Part shown: positions 51,627 to 64,000 of the stretch, in pieces
How the letters are laid out: each line of letters begins with the position of its first letter
Numbering within the stretch: position 1 is the stretch's first letter
NCBI GenBank assembly: GCA_905331475.1
Contig: CAJNYU010002792.1
Location: 1-64,000, forward strand
Source of the DNA: Rotaria socialis
Lineage: Eukaryota; Rotifera; Eurotatoria; Philodinida; Philodinidae
Length of the DNA: 64,000 nucleotides
Direction of reading: 5' to 3'
Position numbers and translations under genes: made by a program
Notes under the pieces: generated by a model
The model's database searches: none
What the model was told of the DNA's origin: nothing
What the model saw: the letters and a program-made list of their open reading frames with translations, nothing else

Positions 51627-54454
51627 AATAATTAGAAACAAATATAGTTGTAATTTCGTTTTTTTTGTCTTCGGATTGTTTTAATAAAGATAAACACATA
51701 CACAAACACATCTTTTTTTCTGTACAATGCATATCACAGAGGTGCGCTGCTTTGATGGCTTTTGCTCGAACATATTTCAAACAATACAACAAACATTAAA
51801 ATCAAACGTAAAATCAAATCGAAAAACATCAAACAAATGAAAAATCGAAACAAAAACAGAAATAAAGAAAGTTTTAAGAAATTGATATTAAATCATAATT
51901 CGTCAAGATCAATTTCTTTTGATTGGACGGAATACTGGCGAGAAATTGGTTTTTCGACAAAACAATATTATTGTTTTGTAATAATTGACAACAAACAGTA
52001 CCACGCCGATAAAATACCATAAAAATCAGAATCAAATCATTTATTTCCTCTATGAAAGAGGAATTAAATGATGGCTTATAAACTACATGATGGAATCTGA
52101 AATAAAAGCACATATAGTAACAAAAAAAAAGAAAAAAGAAAGTGTCAGGTTGAATTTTTTTAGCTTCTCTTTTTTTCTAGTAAAGAAAATTTGACGATGA
52201 GGAAATAATTTAACTTAATGTGAAATATAAGAGGTTCTTTTTTAGTGAAGAAAAGAGAAAAAGAGAGTGACACTTATCATAAGCAGCTCTTATGTAAATT
52301 GCTTATCATATTCGTAGGTAATATCAACCGATGAAGCAAGGTTTACCTTACTATCTTTATCACTATGCTCTGTTTGCGACTCATTCGGAAATATTCTTTG
52401 TTAGTTTGTCATCAAAGCGTTTTATTATAATCTTCTTTGAAATAACGTACCGTTAACATACTAACAAAACAAGAGAGAAAAAGAAAAGAATAGAATGATG
52501 ATTGTTCTGCCGGAACAAGCTGTGTGTGTATATGTATGTTTTATATGTGCTTCTTCAAATAGAAACTGATTCCTTGCGACACGACAAGACGGTGCTAAGC
52601 AACTTTATTCATGGGCAGCAAGGAGAACGACGACGGTGACAACGATAAAGTGTTTGAAAAAGGAACACTTGTAACTTTCTTTATTCACTCTTTTATTCTC
52701 TCTCTTTTTTGTTGTCTTCAAGATTTCAAATCTTTCTCTCTCTCTCTCTCATTTTTCTCTTTCTCTCTTGTGCAGAACGTAGTAAAATTTCATAATGTAA
52801 ATGTATGTGCTTGACGTAAAGAGAAAGACTTCGTTGAGTAATAATGAATATTGCTTGCCTGTCGGTCGTTTTTCTTTAAAAAAAATACACGGTTGTCATA
52901 CAAAGAGAAAATGAAGACGATAATTGCGATAGAGAATAAAGGAGCTGGAATAAAATTTCTCTCTCTTCTTTCAAACTCGTAACAATATAGATGAATATAA
53001 AATTAACCGGGAGATGAGGTGACACAAACGGAACAGCACGTAAAAAATGGAGGAAATAGCAGATCGATCACATGAAACCGAGAAACATAGATGTATAGCT
53101 ATATGATATTTCCGTGAAACCTGTTCTATGGTTTCTATTTACAATAAAATGAAAAAAGGATCAATTCTTTTCTCTAGAAACATGTGCAGAATATTTTTTT
53201 TGTTCTTTATTAAATATGTGTCAGACCAGGACTCAGGCGTTTTCCTTTTTAGGCTGATTATACATAATGTCCATTGATCCGATTAGATAGACAATCACAT
53301 TTGATGGTAGACCAATGGATAAAGCCTTTTAAAACTGCCTCTCCATGATGTTAATCATCAGAACGACAGTGGTGTGCATAGCATAAAAATCGATTATAAT
53401 CGGTGGTGTTGCCCTGTAAAAAAAAGCGTAAAGTTTTTTTTTTCACTGTACCACGGTCTTTGTATGTCACATATGTTAGGAGGACAAATTAGATTTAGCT
53501 TGTACAATGAAAATAATTTTATATTTTTATTATAGTTTTAAAACTTATTTTTTGATTTTTTAATGGTGCTATAAATGAAATTGGAAGATTTTTCAGGATT
53601 TCTACTTGAACTAAATAATCATATGGAATTCAAGTAAAAATTGATAATAGATACAATTATTTTATACAAATTATTTATAAATTTATTTGACTTTCAGAAT
53701 GTCTGTTTATAATTATTTAAAGTTGAGCGAGTATAAATTGTTGAACTGAAACTCCGTTAATCTTCATTGCTCTATTTGAAAATAATTATGGTTCCAAAAC
53801 ATTTTCAACAAATTACTAAAATTGATACATACATGCAACAGAATTCTTATAGTTTTCTCTCAATAAGTGTAATAAAGAAAATATCTTAAGAGTTAAATTG
53901 CTAATTTTTACGGAATAGATTTGGCATAACTGATGTTACGATATGTGGTATCTAAAGAAAAAGAGTGACTTGTTTACACTCACCTAAAGTACGCACTCAC
54001 GAACAATATCAATGCATTTCACTTGTCTTCTCTTCTCTTGATTTAGTATGGTACCTGTGATATATTTGTTAAGACTAGTACTATTCTGAGACAGATAAAG
54101 AGTAAATAACTTATATGTTATTTGTATAAACGAACGACTACTTTTTTAGTAAACCAAAAATTCACGTGGAAAGTTTTACAGTAAAAACATCGAAATCATC
54201 TACTTACTATGATGTGAATAAGCGTCAGAATAAAGTGAATGTTTTTATTCAATAAAAATCTTTAATTCTAGAAAGACACAATGTAGACACAGATTTCTAA
54301 TTAAATTCTTTCGCGCTAAATATATGTCTTATGTAACTCTAATTCGAAAAGCCTTATACCGAAAATGTCGCGTTGTATTAATCAATCTGAATATATCTAT
54401 ATTGAATAAATAAAATTGACTACTTTTCTTGTTATTTAATTATTAAATTTAACA
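51627..54454. other. Intergenic, 2.8 kb
   Basis: After the mL54 polyadenylation signal I see no supported gene. It includes a CT-rich microsatellite near 52735-52766 and purine-rich runs. Short frames at 51762-52113 and 52611-52814 show no features. Confidence 0.5.
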
Positions 54455-57105
54455 ATGTCAAGTACCAAAGATGAGAGTACTGTCAATGATGAAATAACTC
54501 CATTACAAACACAAATACCATCAGAAAGTACTGTTGGAATTTCCACAGTTGACGTTGGCGACGAAATGATTAATCAGGTTTTTTCATTTTCAACTTTTCA
54601 ATTTTTGCTAATTTTTTTTGGCTCGTACGTCTTCGATGAAGAATACTGATTGTAAAATTATTATTATTATTATAATCTACATAGAAATGGACATCCTCAT
54701 TGTTAATGTCTGTCATTGTTGTTTCACTATCTACTAGTTTTGTCATGGGAGTTAATATCGGAGGTCCTAATTTATATAATGGGGTATGTTTAAAATTGCG
54801 CTTATTTTAAAATTATATTATAGTTTTAAAGTTTAGTTTATTGTACCATGGACACGTGGTCATCCATTCCCATGTCAAAAAGAAGGCAGTACATCACAAT
54901 GGATTGCACGTAAATGGTGGTATTGTGTTTATAATGATACAACAAAAAATACTAATGGTTATTACTATCTTCCTGAAATATTGAAGAAAAATCTTATTGG
55001 TCAGCGATTAAAAGATTCACTTCATAATGTTTTATTTGTTATTGGAGGCTTTATTGGTGCTTATTCGGGACAATATTGGTACAGATGTTTGTCAAGGTTA
55101 GTTGTATTACTTCAGTAATTAAAAAACGTTTTTTATTGTGTTCAAAAAAAAATTAAATTTAGACGAAATGCTATTTTTGCAAGTATGCCATTTCAAATAG
55201 TAGCATCGATATTTATGATTATTACATTATATATATATCATGGATACGAAATAAATGATCCCGATCAAGAATCTATAGATAAAGCTATAAAAAATAAAGA
55301 TGTAGCTATAGCATTTTTCTATATTTCTCGATTTCTTTCCGGATTTTCTGCTGGTATATAAATGTTTACATTTTGTCTATCCATAATGTATTTGATTGTG
55401 TTTCTGATTCATGTTAGGCATGTGTTGTGTAGTATCAACATCTTATTTAAATGAAATAAGTCCTCGAGCACTACGAGGTACTGTAGGTTCTTGTCATCAA
55501 TTAGCAATTGTCATAGGTATTCTTGTTGGACAAATTATTGGTTTACCATGGATACTAGGACGACATAAGTATGATTTTCGTTTAATGAGAAGCATAAAAG
55601 AATATCTATGATAATTTAGTGCTTGGAATTGGGGTATGTCATGGGTTGGTTTATTAGCTTTAATTGGTTCTATATTAATTTGGATACTGCCTGAAAGTCC
55701 TCGATGGCTTGTACAAGAACAAAAACAGAATGAAGCTTCAAAAACACTACGTAAATTAAGGCAAAGTAATAATATTGAAGCTGAACTAGTTGAAATTCAA
55801 GAAGAAGAATCAGCAGCTAATAAAGAAAATCTAGAAATTAGTAAAGTACTTAGACTAAATGAATTTCGATGGCCATTAATCACAAGTTTAGTATTAAATG
55901 GTATTCAACAATTATCAGGAATCAATGCTGTAAGACAAAAACAAATATTTCTTCACATGTACATGTGAATATTTTACTTCCAAGGTCTTTTTCTACTCTG
56001 GTGATATGTTTTCAGTAGCTGGTCTTCGTGAAGAAAAAGTATTTTGGGGCATATTAGCAACAGGTGTAATTAATCTTATTGCAACTATTGTTGCTTTGAA
56101 ACTTATTGAAATATTGGGTCGTCGTCCATTGATTATTTGGCCATTGGCTAGTATTATAATTGTCATGATTGGTCTTACAATATTAATTGTTTTAAATGTA
56201 AATTCAAAAAATACAAAATGATTTGTTTTTAAAATATATATTTTAATTTGCATAAAAATTTTTAGGCCAATAATCCAGAACATAAGAAAGAAGCATTGGC
56301 AATCGTCAGTATTGTATTTATTCTTATCTTTATTATTTTATTTGCAATCGGTCTTGGGCCCATTCCTTATGTGTATTCAAATGAAGTTTTTGCTGTTGAA
56401 GCACGTGCTGCTGGACTTTCACTAGCAATGTTTATCGTATGTATTATTATTATCAGTGTTATTAGTAATAATTACTTATTTTAATTTTGTGAAACACGAT
56501 CTGAAAGGAGTGTTGAAGTATATAGGGTAAAAATTTGGACCCCCCCCTCACAGACCGTTACAGAGAAATTAATTAATTAGATACTTGCTTAATTAATTAT
56601 TTTCTCTTTAACGATCTGTCATGGTTTTTCAGTTCTCTGTAACGGTCTGTGATGATTTCTGAATTCTCTGTAACGGTCTGTGGTGGTTTCTGAGTTCTCT
56701 GTGACGGTTTATAATGGTTTCGAGAGACTCCATACATCATTATACAGGCCGTAACAGAGAAGCTTCACAGACCATCACTGACCGTGATTGACGGATTCCA
56801 GCAAAGGAGTTTCATCGTGTTTCACATTTTAATCCGACAGGGACTACGCTAACAGCTTTTTTTTTCAGAATTGGTTTTGTAGCTTTTTGGTTACTTTACT
56901 TTTCTTACCTCTTCAATCAGCGATTGAAGGTTATGTATTTCTCGTTTTTTCTTTTTTCGTGGCATTGGCATTTACACTACTTTTCTTTAAAGTAAAATAG
57001 ATTCCTATTGTTATTGTTTCTTTCTTTTTTGTTTCTTTGGATTTATTTCAGATGCCTGAAACAAACAATAAGAAATTACATGAAATTCAAGCATTTTGGA
57101 AATAA
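54455..57105 (+). CDS. SLC2 (GLUT)-family facilitated sugar transporter
   Basis: Twelve-helix MFS transporter of the plasma membrane, moving hexoses down their gradient. Ten exons: 54455-54577, 54685-54783, 54837-55096, 55163-55353, 55418-55568, 55620-55929, 55985-56197, 56266-56436, 56869-56991, 57052-57105; 564 aa. Family signatures: PESPRWL (about 299-305) after helix 6, QQLSGINA in helix 7, GRRP between helices 8 and 9, [12 protein letters not shown] in helix 10, and [11 protein letters not shown] after helix 12. The first extracellular loop is long, with [14 protein letters not shown] and an N-glycosylation sequon (NDT). The exact GLUT class is not assignable. AATAAA at 57244-57249. Intron 8 carries a repeat element. 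Confidence 0.92.
56488..56826. mobile_element. Inverted/tandem-repeat element in GLUT intron 8 (MITE-like)
   Basis: A 13-bp sequence TGTGAAACACGAT at 56488-56500 reappears inverted at 56814-56826. Inside are four copies of an exact-period 31-bp unit (56602, 56633, 56664, 56695), each starting like TTCTCTGTAACGGTCTGTG. Inverted copies of that core lie on both sides (56549-56567 and about 56745-56763). ATTTTAAT occurs at 56478-56485 and 56826-56833, a possible 8-bp target duplication, but the ends are not symmetrical and the word is AT-rich. A non-autonomous transposon is likely; no coding capacity. Confidence 0.6.
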
Positions 57106-57929
57106 TGAACATGATTAGAACAACAATAATTAAAAATCTCACTTCTTCTGCTTCTTAGCACTCATCTGTAGACGTTATTTATTCTAATAAGCATTACTCT
57201 AACGTAGTGTCTTCTGATCAAAAGTTATAATCTTTATTTTCTGAATAAAAATATATATTGAATCATTATAATGTTTTGTCGAAAATAAAATATTATCGAG
57301 AAATTCACGAATCTTGATGCATTTATAATGAATAGTGAAAAGAAATAGTAAATGATGAAATTTTTAATGACTATTCATAAGAATTTCAGATGAATTTTCA
57401 TCATCATAACACGTTTATCCCAGTTTTTGAATCCATTACCCTATAACATTCTTCGACGAGCATAAATAATGATTTACATAAGATATTTGTGAAAAGTAAT
57501 TGATACGTTATATTATTCATAAAATATAGAACGTCACGTATACAACTTAAAGATAAGTGAGAGAGGGATTTTATTTGAAGGGTTATATTTAATATAGTTG
57601 TTAATGTATTAAATCTAATTTCCTGTAGAGAATGAAAGTAAAGATGAATCATTAAATATTCTTTATGATAGACAGCTTTTAAGAGTTTCTCTGTACAATA
57701 TCGTTAATTCCAATCTGCGATTGACAAGAGTAAGTTCATTGTTTTATTGATTTATATACTATGTTATAATATTGCTATCGGTCATATCAATCAAATGTTT
57801 AATTATAAAAACGATCTGTGCCACATGCATTTTTTTAAAATAAGACTCATTTTTGTTTTTGTAAAATGATTCTCAAATATATTGTTGGTATTAATCAGTG
57901 TGTTATGTTCATTAATCTATATGAGATGA
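57106..57929. other. GLUT 3' flank
   Basis: Contains the GLUT polyadenylation signal (57244-57249). A minus-strand frame at 57404-57652 has no recognisable features. No other structure noted. Confidence 0.5.
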
Positions 57930-57937
57930 ATTCTAAG

Positions 57938-58299
57938 CAGGGTTGCCACCTCTTCCGCTATTTGCGGAAAGTTTCCGCTTTTTCAATTTTTTTCCGCTAT
58001 TTTTCCGCTGTTCCGCTTTTTCGTATAAAACGTCTTGCATATCAAACACTACGTACAGAATAATATTTGATATTATTGAATCAATTCTAATTGTTCACAA
58101 ATACCGTGAGCCATTATTCTTTTATGTTTTGAAATTTTGATGAAATAAAAAGAAATCCAACAAATATGAAAAAAAAATGCCTAATATTCTCAGAAGCACC
58201 ACAAATCTGCAACAATATAAGCTTCCGCTTTTTTCCCGCTTTTTCTGTTTTTCTTTCCGCTATTTTCCGCTTTTTGGACTTCATCAGGTGGCAACCCTG
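57938..58299. mobile_element. hAT-type MITE, 362 bp, with 8-bp target duplication
   Basis: The ends are a perfect 14-bp inverted repeat: CAGGGTTGCCACCT at 57938-57951 and its complement at 58286-58299. The flanks carry the identical 8 bases ATTCTAAG at 57930-57937 and 58300-58307. An 8-bp target duplication and CAGGG termini are hallmarks of the hAT superfamily. The interior lacks a transposase frame. Eight exact TTCCGC words cluster in the two subterminal regions (five left, three right, all the same orientation, plus one inverted at 57964), resembling transposase-binding subterminal repeats. Superfamily assignment is by these signs only. Confidence 0.88.
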
Positions 58300-58307
58300 A
58301 TTCTAAG

Positions 58308-60008
58308 GTAGACAATTAGCAAAGCCTAAATTCTAAAAGAACATATTCATATTATGATTATAATATCATGAATGATTTCTGGATGTAAGACTTGTGATAG
58401 TAATGATAATCAAAAACTCTCCATAAAAAAGAAAAAATTATTTCAGTAAAGCGTATTTTTCTTTTACTTGATGACATTGTTAGTTAACGGACATAGTAAA
58501 AAATTGTAATGACTCTTTTTCTAGATAAATTTTAGTCACATACAAAGAAAGTTCTCACATGATGAAGTTTAATTCAACTGAAAATAATACCACAATTGAT
58601 AAACAAAGTATTATTAACACATGAAGTTATCATTGGTATAAATAGTTACTATTTAATAGGATGTTAAATGTTTGATACTTCAGTTGTTATTTTTCTAATC
58701 AATATTATTTTATAGTAATTATTTTTTGAATCCCTGTGGAGAAAAAAAATAAGCACTATTATTTATACATCCAAGTGAAGTTTAATGGAGTCAAAGGGTG
58801 CATATCAATTAGAATTGAAATTGATGAGCATTTATAAAAGTACCTATGAAATTTTTACTACAAGTTTTATTTGAATTTCTAAATAATTTTTTACAAATTG
58901 TAAAAAAAAGAAGAGAATAATGTCTAGGCACTCAATACCTGTATGATTAAAATATTATAGTCATTGATAAGACTGTTCTAATACTTTTCTATATTTCATG
59001 ATACCGATGAACATAATTTTAATATAAATGCAAGCAAAGTGACTGTTTCGCCATTCAGAATAAATCAATGATTAAGATAAAATAGCTATTACGTAGAGTG
59101 CAATAGTTATGTCTTCTTAGACACATGATATACGTGTTTCAAATCATTAATATTAAACAAAATTAATAAGATTCCATTCAATGATTATACCAGACCAATT
59201 GATTATGTTGACTTTTATTTAATGAGAAACCTAAAATATGTTGTAGTAGAAGAAAAATTTCATTTCTTTTATTGATTGTAATGAAGTGAAAAACAAATTG
59301 CACTCGATTGATATTAAGCTGCTTATAAAAATTGAATTATTCTTCTATTTATCAATAAAAGATTAAAAGATAATATTTTTCTTGAGAAAACAAAATACAT
59401 TTTGTCCAAAAGAAAATTTGATGTAAATCTAATAAATAGTAATCCGGTAAGATTGTACACACCACTCGAAAATCAAAAAAAAGACCAAAATGAAATGTGC
59501 AAAAAGAACAGTGATAAACACTAATTTGTTATTTTCAATTGACATTTATATTCTCCTTGTCTGTCGTTGTATATCAGACACAGTCGATCGGCAAGGTTTG
59601 TGTGCAATATTCGTATATAAATACACGTGTCTCAATCGAACATATTTTCAATCTAGAGATAAGCATCACCATGGATATCAACTGGCAATGGCAGATGGCA
59701 ATCATTATTCATTTGGTTGAAATTAAATATAGAGATAAGCAGTAGATTTTTCATTTTTTCTTTTGACAATTATTACAGAGAAAATTTCATATAACTTTTT
59801 AGTTATTTTCTCTAGTTGTATCTGAGAATAAAGTTTCTTTTTTTGTATAGTATAAGTTCTAATAATTTTTTCATATATTTTTCAGTAGCTTCCTCAGCTC
59901 CCAAATAATGATTAGGCGTGAGCTAAGAATAAGTAGAAAAAACGTCAGTACAAAGTGGTACAATTAGATTGCGTGTTGTCCTTTTGGCCCTATTACTGTG
60001 CTGTGTGT

Positions 60009-60052
<44 letters not shown>

Positions 60053-63000
60053 CTCTCTCTTGCTCACTTTTTTCTCTTGATGAATACTTTTATATGTCGA
60101 TTCCTTTTCACTTTTCAAACGAGCATGCCAGTATGTAACATTAAACTCTTTTTCCACCACTGGTCGTTTACATTCAGTCGTGTTAACAAAAAAAAAAAGG
60201 TGCACCGACGTACATATAAATCGTATTAACATCATCAACCATCGACGTAAAATCCAGTAAAGTTGATTATATATATTTTTTTCTTTTCTTCGACTTATTT
60301 ACGTCAGTGTAAGTGCAAATCAGATAATAAATAACTTTCATATGTGTAAATTTATGAGACAATTGAAGGATAAAAACAAAACTTGCCTATTTGTTTATTT
60401 GTCTGTTTGTCGTGATACAAAAAAGTAATCGTATATCTTTGTCCGAATAGCATCCTCAATATTGCGTTAAAGGCGTATGCGTAGGTGGGTGGGTGTTATA
60501 CGATGTGAGTTGAGCATTATGGCATATCGCACCTATGTGTGTAGATTTGCTACAATATAATAAATTCATTTTTTTTTCTTTTTCTTCTCCTCTTCATGTC
60601 AAGTGGAAAAAAAGACACCAACCTTTTGTTCGTTGGCGTCTTTAAAATATGTCTAAATGCGTCATTTTTTTTCTTCTTGACTGATATCAACATGAGAGAA
60701 GGTTAGTGTTGAGAAAAAGTGAATACTTTTCAATAGACAAAGCATAATTTGTGACCTTCCCGATTTTCAAAGTTAAGCTCATAATACGCACAAAACTTCA
60801 TAGAAAAAAAAATATTAAACGACGGCAAAAAAAAGAAATAAAATATTGGTTTAGTTCTATTTGTCGCACATAGCAACATCAACTTCCTGAGAAATTCATC
60901 CGGTATGACTATAATTTGTTTGCATGATGAAAAAGATCATTCATTCATACATCCAACCGGTAATGTTTTATTTCAGAAGCAAAATCAATTTTAGTTTAAT
61001 ATCGTTTTCTTTCTATGACGACTTAGTAACGTTTGAACTGACGCGTCCATAGTTTTCTATCAATGCGTGTAAGGTTTCTTGATCCTTTTTCGCCTTGACG
61101 CTTGATGAATATGTCACCATTTCATGTTATATATATATATATTTATTTGATTGTCTTAAAGAAAGAAAAAATGAAAAAAAACGAACTAACCTTCTCTTTC
61201 TTTTTTATGCTTGCTAGTTCATTCATATTAAATTATAATCCTTTGTATCGAACTAACTTGCATACATATATACATTTACTTTCGAACATGCAATTTGTAA
61301 AGCTCAAAATCGATCTCCTTCTTTTTTTTTCATTCTACATACCATGTTTATCACAACATGATCTGTATAAAAATTACCATGAGCAATGGCATAATATAAA
61401 TATCAATGATATTTTTTCTATGTTCAACATTGCGTTCTTGAAATATTTCTTCAGTTTTTTTTATCAACTCTTTTTGTGCTTGCTGCTTTTATCGAATTTA
61501 TACTAGGAAACTCGTGTAGACAAATGACCCTATATGCCATTATCTATCAATACACACACAAATGTAATTGCTCACTTATTTTCAATCGATATGTCGATGT
61601 CTGCGCCTCTCTATTCACACAAATTCAATTGATTTTACAACGGGGTGTGTATACACACGTTTGCAATCCATTAGATATGTGTGTGTATGTGTGCTCTCAC
61701 TTTATCTTTTCAAACTTGCCATACTCATGTATGTATGTATATATGTATGTATATATAAACAATTTGTGTTGATATTCAAAGTATACGTGCAAGTACCCTA
61801 TAGAGAATTATTGTTATCCTTCTTGAGCCTTTGTCGCATGAATTAATTTAGAACAAGCAAAAAGAAAGTAATAATAAAATTAATAGATTCTAGTGTTTTT
61901 GTTTGATGACACATAGAATGAAATAAGGTGATGAGCTTTCGCTTGTCTTGAATTTGTTGTAGCAATGTCTATGTCTATGACAGGTAAATTTATGTATATC
62001 AAAGACAAAAAAAAAGACTTATTTACTAGACACGAGACAACACTAATGTTAATCATTACTTGTGTGTATGTTCAAGGGATTTTTTCTTTTGCACACGTAT
62101 ATAATAATATATGATTGAGATACTCATCTGAAGATGGCTTTGATAACCTTGGAATTTTTTATTCCTTGTATGGAGCTTGTCATGCGTCGCTTTTGATTTT
62201 TGAAGTGTGTAGCTCTCTATTCCGTAAAGATGCGTTTTTAGAATGAGTTAAAATACATAAAAATAAAATCGTTTAGATTATTTGTAGTATGATATTATAC
62301 TTTTATTTGACGGGTATGAAAGCGAATGATTTTGCCTGGCCAATGCTGTCGAATTTTTTTATCAAGCAGCTGTGGCTCTTAACGTTTATGAATACGGAGT
62401 TTTTATTTCTCTTTTCAAGCTGACACGCATACAAATCCAAGATGACGACAGAATCAGAGAATATTTCTTGAGGTAATTTGTGATGTAAGTATCGTCGACC
62501 TAGCTACATGGTAAAGTGCCGTTGTATTCTTTTTTCTTACGGTTAAAATAATCCTCATTTTTCTTCTATTTGCGTAAAAATATTTATGGTTCATTCGATA
62601 TTCTAGTCTAACAGGTATGATGCATATAGACACAATATTTTTTGGCTGTACATTGTATTTCTTTGAGTTTAGATGTATGTAAATTAATTCAATTTATTGT
62701 TGTTCAGATAAAATATTGTTTTCAATGAAAATTAGTTCGATTTTCAACTTATTGAATCATAATAAAAAAAAGAGACGTATAAAAACACATTTTTTTCTTT
62801 TTTTGCCGGAAAAAAAACATGAGAAAAGAAGATTTTTATTGAAGTTTCTTTTTTCCTCTCATTTTCTAATGAAGATAGATTTAAGATAGTTATATATAAT
62901 CTTCTTCGTTTTCTTTCTATTTTATTAAAACTATATTTGCTTGAGAAGAAGTGCGAAGGACATATATCTTACGTTAGTTGTTTCTCATTTTTTTTTCACA

Positions 63001-63477
63001 TTCAGCGATGCGCATGCCCGTCCGTGTGTGAATGTGCGTTCACTTAGAGAGAAAAAAAGAATTCCTGTTGTTCAGTGTACTCTTGTCGGACATGTATATA
63101 TGCGTAATAATCGATCGGGTACCGTTAGTAGACTTGTTGATTCAATCGTTCAAGTGAATGTATGAGAGAATGAATACGTAAAACATTAACTATAAAAAAA
63201 GACGATGTAGTGAAGAGTGATTGATATTTTAACTTCTGATTATTTCTTTCTTTCTTCTTTCTTTTTGACTAATTGACAATTACATCTCCGTTATCGGATC
63301 TCACCTTTCTTATGTAGATGGATTTGATATTTTTTTCTTTCTCTTTCTCTCTTCATTTATATAGGTTACATACAAAAAAAAATACCATCTATTGACATGT
63401 ATTCTCTTATGAATGTCTTCGATGTTCTTGACGATTTCATTTCAGATTAAAAAATAAATAAACAAATAACACATAAA
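58308..63477. other. Gene-poor stretch, 5.2 kb
   Basis: No coding region supported. It holds a long (CT)n array with a TTTC variant (about 60011-60060), (TA)n near 61128-61143, and a TATG/TATA-type repeat near 61730-61757. Short frames at 59490-60238, 61102-61846 and 62941-63165 are low complexity or featureless. The right end is presumably the promoter of the claudin-like gene, with an acceptor-like TTTCATTTCAG ending at 63445, 32 bases before its ATG. Confidence 0.5.
60011..60060. repeat. (CT)n / (TTTC)n microsatellite
   Basis: Uninterrupted CT dinucleotides run into CTTT units and back to CT. It produces apparent Ser/Leu- and Arg/Glu-rich frames on the two strands that are not genes. Confidence 0.9.
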
Positions 63478-64000
63478 ATGGCTTTATTCTTTGTTGGTTA
63501 TTTAATAGCTGTATCAAGTACAATTGCATTCATTGTCGCTATTCTAACACCAAAATGGATCTATCCCAATTCTCTAACAAGTCCTAGTGAAACAAATTTT
63601 CGTGGAATTTTTTATGTTGATCAAGGCCGCAACGATTCAGTATGCCGCGATTGGATTCTTATCTATAAAGATTCAGTAGCTACTTGTCGACCACGTATGT
63701 ATTGAGCACATATCTTTGCCAATTTTGTTTCTACAGTCAACTATGTTACTTTCATCATTTGAAATCATTTTTTAGCGTACGCTGTTGCATGCGCAGCATT
63801 AGCAATTATAGCTTCGTCGCTATCAATTATTCTTCTTTGGCTTGCTGGTGCTTATCTCTATATTCGTCGTCGACGTCTTGTTCCTCATTTCGTATCAGTT
63901 TTAGCTGCATTAACATTATTAATTTGTAAGTCAACTTCATGACTTTTAGCCATTCATACCTATTGAAATCATTTCTCTTATTTATTATTGAAATTCTAGT
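63478..64000 (+). CDS. Claudin/PMP22-like four-helix membrane protein (5' part, cut by window end)
   Basis: Family members are small tetraspan proteins of cell junctions and membranes. Two exons are visible (63478-63694, 63776-63925), and a third starts at 64000 after AG 63998-63999. The N-terminus is helix 1 (FFVGYLIAVSSTIAFIVAIL) directly followed by TPKW. The first extracellular loop then has a GIF triplet and two cysteines (SVCRDW, VATC), matching the W-GLW-C-C layout of claudins and relatives. Helix 2 (AVACAALAIIASSLSIILLWLAGAY) ends in a basic RRRR loop, and helix 3 begins VSVLAALTLLI. The remainder lies outside the window. Which subfamily (claudin, PMP22/EMP, stargazin-like) cannot be decided. 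Confidence 0.75.

Noticed and set aside
60011..60060. CRISPR-like or telomeric repeat
   Set aside because: It is a simple CT/TTTC microsatellite with no spacers; the DNA is eukaryotic nuclear.
59490..60238. Several overlapping frames near the CT microsatellite
   Set aside because: Microsatellite translation and featureless sequence; no splice-consistent gene model.

Overview
The window is animal nuclear DNA: AT-rich, with many short (about 45-70 base) GT-AG introns, mixed with a few introns of 0.6-2 kb. The proteins are metazoan (MDC1, RUNDC3, VPS15, ECM29, TDRD9, a claudin-like protein). The compact AT-rich style, and acceptor-like AGs just before many start codons, suggest a small invertebrate with spliced-leader trans-splicing. 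A bdelloid-type rotifer is my best guess; this is inference and no species marker was seen. Exons were joined by eye from splice sites, frame continuity and family resemblance.

Left part (1-10.8 kb): a decayed TDRD9/Spindle-E-like piRNA-pathway helicase (+, two in-frame stops and a missing C-terminal half), RUNDC3 (-, 12 exons) and RBM7 (-, 2 exons). RBM7 faces ECM29 across a 372-base shared upstream region.

Centre (10.8-39.2 kb): ECM29/ECPAS proteasome adaptor (+, 17 exons, about 1876 aa), a mitochondrial [2Fe-2S] ferredoxin 59 bases downstream, then VPS15/PIK3R4 (+, 28 exons, about 1384 aa) after another 140 bases. This trio looks like an operon. A very short protein with an INCENP IN-box follows (+). 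A polyamine-oxidase-like flavoenzyme (-) converges on it.

Right part (40.1-64 kb): MDC1-like FHA/BRCT DNA-damage mediator (+, 17 exons), an F-box/LRR protein, the histone chaperone ASF1 with an unusual 14 x 12-residue repeat tail, and mitochondrial ribosomal protein mL54. The last three are again tightly spaced. Then come an SLC2/GLUT sugar transporter and, after a 6.4-kb gene-poor stretch, the first exons of a claudin-like four-helix membrane protein cut by the window end.

Non-genic structure: a 362-bp hAT-type MITE with 14-bp inverted ends and an exact 8-bp target duplication (57.9 kb); a second inverted/tandem-repeat element inside a GLUT intron; an 87-bp perfect inverted repeat beside an N and an 18-C run in an ASF1 intron (possible assembly artefact); and several microsatellites. 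I saw no convincing tRNA, rRNA or CRISPR features. The nearest thing to an unexpected system is the operon-like gene spacing with candidate trans-splice acceptors and start-overlapping short uORFs.
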